Assembly: GCA_921293015.1 (NCBI GenBank)
Contig: OV121081.1
Coordinates: 65,799,022 to 65,863,021 of the forward strand
DNA length: 64,000 bases
Reading direction: 5' to 3'
DNA from: Phorcus lineatus
Taxonomy: Eukaryota > Mollusca > Gastropoda > Trochida > Trochidae
Shown: one piece after another, positions 60,201 to 64,000 of the stretch
How positions within the stretch are numbered: the stretch's first letter is position 1
How the letters are laid out: each line of letters begins with the position of its first letter
Position numbers and translations under genes: made by a program
The notes under the pieces: generated by a model
The model's database searches: none
Seen by the model: the letters and a program-made list of their open reading frames with translations, nothing else
Told to the model about the DNA's origin: nothing

Positions 60201-60571
60201 TTCTGGTATCAGGTATATCATTTTAATCATATAGTTTCCCGTGAAATACTATGTTCTATCAATAAATATCCATTTGATAATACTGCTATTAATCCATATT
60301 AGTGAGAACATATAATTTTCTGATAATTGAGTAAAGTGAATAGTTTTATTTGAAAATGTTGACCTTACAAAACAATACTTTAGTGTTTAGAATTCTCAGT
60401 AAGCCAGATTAAATGATCAGTCACAAACTGATACACCAAAAATGTTTATAAATGTCACCAAAAACTGATAGCACATTTGACAGCTGATTGTGTCTGCAGG
60501 GGAACGTGTGAAAGGGCGTGGCAGTGAGTTGACCCTGCTGTGTCGTCAGCTTGATTCCATCCTATGTACAG
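57274..60571 (+). CDS. LRRC61: LRRC61-like leucine-rich repeat protein, partial (5 exons)
   Basis: Exons 57274-57360, 58309-58455, 59624-59684, 59797-59948 and 60500-60571 join in consistent phases (519 nt, 173 codons). The peptide starts GKITKQFLKTRSGEFNIESI, the characteristic LRRC61 opening. It continues LSCLGECASLERLDLS, NNVTSLQTLAGLNQLTSLNL, LENLQTLNLAGN and LTELRLQDKINKLSNPVCQH, ending in the LRR-cap part (FPQLVILDGERVKGRGSEL then LCRQLDSI). LRRs follow LxxLxLxxN spacing. Human LRRC61 is about 259 aa; its biochemical role is poorly known. The intron after 59684 uses GC-AG (AG|GCAAGT); the only nearby GT would shift frame into a stop. The initiator exon and the exon(s) after the GTGAGT donor at 60572 were not found. 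Confidence 0.85.
57600..57850 (+). repeat. Dispersed repeat family 2, copy 3 (LRRC61 intron)
   Basis: Contains TGCAGACTCCTTAGCTGATTG, GGTGACCCTGTGACCCC, AGGGACCACGCCCTAAAAACC and GAAACCTTGTGAACAGACTCC. Matches 19290-19520 directly and 39960-40215 inversely. It lies in the intron between the first two LRRC61 exons found. Confidence 0.7.
58736..59270 (+). repeat. Interspersed element with internal dimer (LRRC61 intron)
   Basis: Starts TACCCCCGCTACAAAGTAAG and ends near GGGGTATGTGAGCCATGCTC. Inside are two related halves: GGGGACAGATTTTCTCAGAA ... AAAGAGTTATGGCCCTTCAA (about 58809-58941) and GGGGACAAGTTTTCTCAGAC ... CAAAGTTATGGCCCTTGAAT (about 58987-59120), about 178 bases apart. A similar ACGCTATATACCCCCGCTTA end is at 44075. 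No intact ORF. Confidence 0.6.
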
Positions 60572-61283
60572 GTGAGTGGCGGCTATACTATAACATGTCC
60601 GATAACAACATCCAGTTGTGTAGATTCCCAGTTGAAACATTCAGAGAATGATTATGATTTATTCATTTAATAAAAGTATGTTACAATGCCAAAAAGACCT
60701 AAAGCACTAGAATGCTGAAATATAGTGTAGACAAGGATCAAATTCAATGCAGGTGCCACATTGTTTCTTTAAAGTGACACAGAGTATTTTTCATGAATTT
60801 TGTATGTGGCTTAAATTGGACCAAAATATCATGTGACTTCAAGTATGTTCAAATCGCATTTCTAAAGTTGCATCTTTATCTCTTAGATGCCAACTTTATA
60901 TGACATTTCTTGTTTTCGGTTGTTAATTAAAAACAGCCATATAAATAGTACGTAAAAATTCAGCGTCCCATTTACATTAGTTAATTGACCTAATAGGAAA
61001 TACCAACTTATGTTTCTGTTGTATCTGCTACACATAAGCAGGGCTCCAGATAATTATTTGGACTCAGGGGTATTTCACTCCTCAAAATTAAAATTGAGGA
61101 GTAAAATTACCACAAGAAAAAAACTAGAGGTATTTCAAGGTTTATCGTTTTCAGATCCTCATTCCAAGTTAGCATTTTTTTCGATATTAGTCGTTGATCA
61201 TATTCACCACACGTTTAAGCTGTAAATAATCGAGTAATTTATCTTTGACGAAACATAAACTTTGTTTTCATACAGGTTGGCAT

Positions 61284-61866
61284 TAAAGTCATAGTCTCAT
61301 TTTTGCAAGGCAAATTGTAATAAATGCCGGACAAATAGTTCACCACTCACAGAAATCTTTCCCCTGACGTTTGCAACAATTTTCAGAACTCTGCAGGCAT
61401 TCTAGCCCTCAATAATGAAGTTCAAACTACCCTACCCTACCCAAATATTATGTTTTTTGCGAGCGGTAGTCCTTACCACGTCATTTCGCTAAGGCCGTGA
61501 CGAAGAACACATAAAATTTCCCAGCTGAATATCCAATGAAAATAGGTAATACCTTACGCTTTTTCAAATACAGAAATAACAAAAAGGTGGTAAACTCAGT
61601 GAAGAATGCGTCTGTCATAAGTATTGGCGCTGCGATGACTAGATTTCCGGTGTTTCGTACTCGCGATGGGATTACACTTGATTCGGTACCTCATCGGTCT
61701 GAAACGGCATACGCCAATAAGCTGCTTCATCCAACCCTGTAAAACGGGCATAAAAATGAAAATCTTTGCAAACGCGACAGGAAATATTTGTGTTAGTGAT
61801 CAGATTTTGTTCGTGAAGAATAATTAGTTCAGTTTATTTGCCTTACAAAAATGAGACTATGACTTA
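61284..61866. mobile_element. MITE-like element with terminal inverted repeats of about 30 bp
   Basis: The left end TAAAGTCATAGTCTCATTTT, continuing TGCAAGGCAAATT (61284-61316), is mirrored by the right end ATTTGCCTTACAAAAATGAG, continuing ACTATGACTTA (61836-61866). There is one substitution and one extra A over about 31 bases. The outermost TA on both sides could be a TA target duplication as in Tc1/mariner-type elements. The interior of about 520 bases encodes no transposase, so the element would be non-autonomous. Confidence 0.8.
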
Positions 61867-62784
61867 GAGTTGGCTACTACTCGAGATGTGATTGAGTGTG
61901 AAGATCAGACATGTGGATATGAAACTTTATTTTTGACAAGTCACGATCACTCCTGTAAACAATATCTGACTCGTATGCTGTGAAAGTTGTGCGTATCCGT
62001 CACTCATTGATTTCATTTATTTATGCGTATATGAGTCATTCTCAAAAAGTGCAGCTTTTTCCCGTACCTGAAGTAAAGTCTTTAATAACACCAACAAAAT
62101 GCTTTTTTTGGAAAACATTTTGATATCTTCTTGAATGCCAACATATATTTGAACTTATGGTTTGTTTAGATTCAAGAAAAATGACCACATATTTTTATTT
62201 TTTTTATTTTTTCAACAAGGGGGTAGGCGTTTTTCCATGTATCCAGGTACAAAAACCTTTGATCAAGTGTCTATTGTTCCCTTATTTTCATAAATCTATC
62301 TTTTTTTCTGCAGTGATGATTAAATATGGAGCTTTTCCCCATTCCTGGTTAAATTTCATAACTTTCAAGCAATATTTTGATAAGAAAATTAAACTTTTAA
62401 TCTTGTATACAAGAAAAATGTCTTTCCTGTAACAGAACCATAAAATTGAGAAAAAATAAATGATCCCTCATCATATGAAACCAAAACTATCTGTAATGCT
62501 CATTATCAACTTCTGGATGAACCTAACGAATATAACTCATTGAGTCAAAGACAAAACCCTTTAAGAAATTGTAGATTAAAATGTTTTAAAAAATGAGTAT
62601 ATTTCATCCATGTCTTTAAAATAACGCCATTTAACAAAAAAAATACCCAACTTTCCACAGATATGTTTATCTCTTTGCATGTGGAACCATAATTGTAAAA
62701 CAATTATGTTGTCTTGATTTGGAAAGGGACTGGTCATTTTAATTGCTACGGATTAAACTAGTAATTTGTCTTTTATATAACAGT

Positions 62785-63410
62785 CTTCCCTGTAACAGCT
62801 TTATCTGTTATTGGAAAGACTATTATTGTTACTTCAAAGAATAATCGATACGTAATTGCTTCATATTTGCTATTTCAACACCTTTAAAAATATAAGCAAA
62901 TTGTAATAAACCCCAATCACTTCCGTAAATAGTTTAGGACGACAATTTCGTTTCCTTCATTAAATCATACTATTTTTGCACAAGGGTTGTTATTGAAAAG
63001 ACATTAGTGTAACTGCAAAGACAATTCAATACAAATCAGATTCTTAACACCATTCCTGCATGTTTTATGCTTATTTGAATTTGTAGGGAACTCATAGATA
63101 GACTATTAAAACCATGTTTTGCATAAAAATTAACATTTTCCAAATAATTTATATGTTTTAAGTTTGTAGGAACTAGCTGTTACATAAAAGACAGAAGTTG
63201 TTACTGCAAGAGACAATATAGAATTTATAATCTTTAATTTTTGTGTTTCTTTCCAAATACATTTTAATTTTTATTACGGTAATGGGATAATAAAACATTG
63301 TGTTCTGTATTTAGGTTTGTTTCTTCAACATTTCATGATAAAATGATTAGTAATAGACTGTTATTTGAAAGACAATTTTGGTGAACATGGGTAAAAGTAT
63401 GACATATAGG
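62785..63410. repeat. Degenerate tandem repeat, period about 190 bp
   Basis: Related blocks with the order (C)TGTTAT/ACA-TGAAAGACA-TTA-TGTNACT-CAAAGA occur at about 62805, 62988, 63175 and 63358 (for example TCTGTTATTGGAAAGACTAT, TTGTTATTGAAAAGACATTA, GACTGTTATTTGAAAGACAA). Units are strongly diverged, so boundaries are approximate. Confidence 0.5.
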
Positions 63411-64000
63411 CAAATACTGATCAGTTTGAATAACCATGACGCTTAAGATAATTATGTTCCTCCTTAATATACTTAATATTTCATGACCCTAAAAGAAAAA
63501 GAATGAGGAAAGTTAATTTCTTCTCATGCAATAAAAATTAGCAAGATATCAATGACTGAAGTAGTGCCGCGAGAAAAGGTATCTTGTAGGAATTATGTCT
63601 TCACAAATGTCATGCAATTGCAAAAAAACAACCCAATATCTATGTCAGTTACATGTGGGTGTGGGGCCAAGCATTGAAGCAATTATGTTGAGCACTGTAT
63701 CAAGTTTGCCTGTACTTTGCTAAGTACTGAAGCAGTTGAGCACGACACTGAAACAGTTGGATTTAGCACTATGCCTATCACTGTTGCAGTTGATCAAAGC
63801 ATTAAAACAATGGAACTTAAGTTCCATTCAGTAAAGCCAACACTGAAATGGTGCAAATAAGCATCTATTAAAAGTCCTAGGTTTCCTTTGGTGAGCCACG
63901 ATTATTCTTCGATGTCTCCTATTTCAAATGTTTTTAAAAAATATCTCTCCTGTAACAGTCAATGTCTTTGGGATAACAAACAGGCAAAGTTATGAAATAT

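Larger units (their letters stand above)
60572..64000. other. Right-edge region: LRRC61 downstream intron or intergenic, repeat-rich
   Basis: No exon matching the C-terminal part of LRRC61 could be recognised. The region holds the MITE at 61284-61866 and a degenerate repeat array at about 62790-63400. The ORFs at 61010-61225, 61536-61742 and 62157-62432 have no recognisable motif. Confidence 0.45.

Overview
This is a eukaryotic, intron-rich, AT-rich window of the kind seen in lophotrochozoan invertebrates. The gene content (a CLCA-family gene, SMC5, two MSP130-like biomineralisation genes, LRRC61) and a repeat carrying the GTTTAACGCCGC sequence that I associate with molluscan genomes point to a mollusc, probably a bivalve. 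The species is inferred, not proven.

Layout. Positions 1-1004 (+) hold the last two coding exons of a CLCA-like protein, with 3' UTR and intergenic DNA behind it, including a 12-copy 70-bp minisatellite. Positions 5500-28863 (+) hold a complete SMC5 gene that I could assemble exon by exon: 26 coding exons, all splice phases consistent, 1047 aa. Its introns contain a 4.3-kb hAT DNA transposon with an uninterrupted transposase (7381-11689), a 60-bp minisatellite with a 360-bp higher-order period (intron 3), a LINE remnant (intron 5), a 24-bp repeat (intron 16) and a 38-bp minisatellite starting 28 bp after exon 22.

Positions 30721-38008 and 42637-51241 (both -) are tandem paralogues of MSP130 (mesenchyme-specific cell-surface glycoprotein / choice-of-anchor I family). 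Each has ten coding exons with the same intron phases, encoding 563 and 556 aa with N-terminal signal peptides. The upstream copy has a probable 5' UTR intron that holds a decayed LINE reverse-transcriptase fragment. Positions 57274-60571 (+) hold five internal exons of LRRC61, including one GC-AG intron; its first and last exons were not found. Long stretches are repeats: MITE-like elements, SINE-like elements and dispersed families present two or three times in the window.

The genes are not an operon. SMC5 acts in DNA repair and chromosome structure, CLCA is a secreted or membrane protease-like channel regulator, and the MSP130 pair is a local gene family linked in animals to mineralised skeletons and shells. 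SMC5 and MSP130-A are convergent, and MSP130-B and LRRC61 are divergent. I see no obviously new multi-gene system. The most unusual items are the apparently intact hAT element with a 6-bp rather than 8-bp flanking duplication, the MSP130 pair with a multiplied splice-acceptor region, the higher-order structured intronic minisatellites and a new-looking MITE at 61284-61866.
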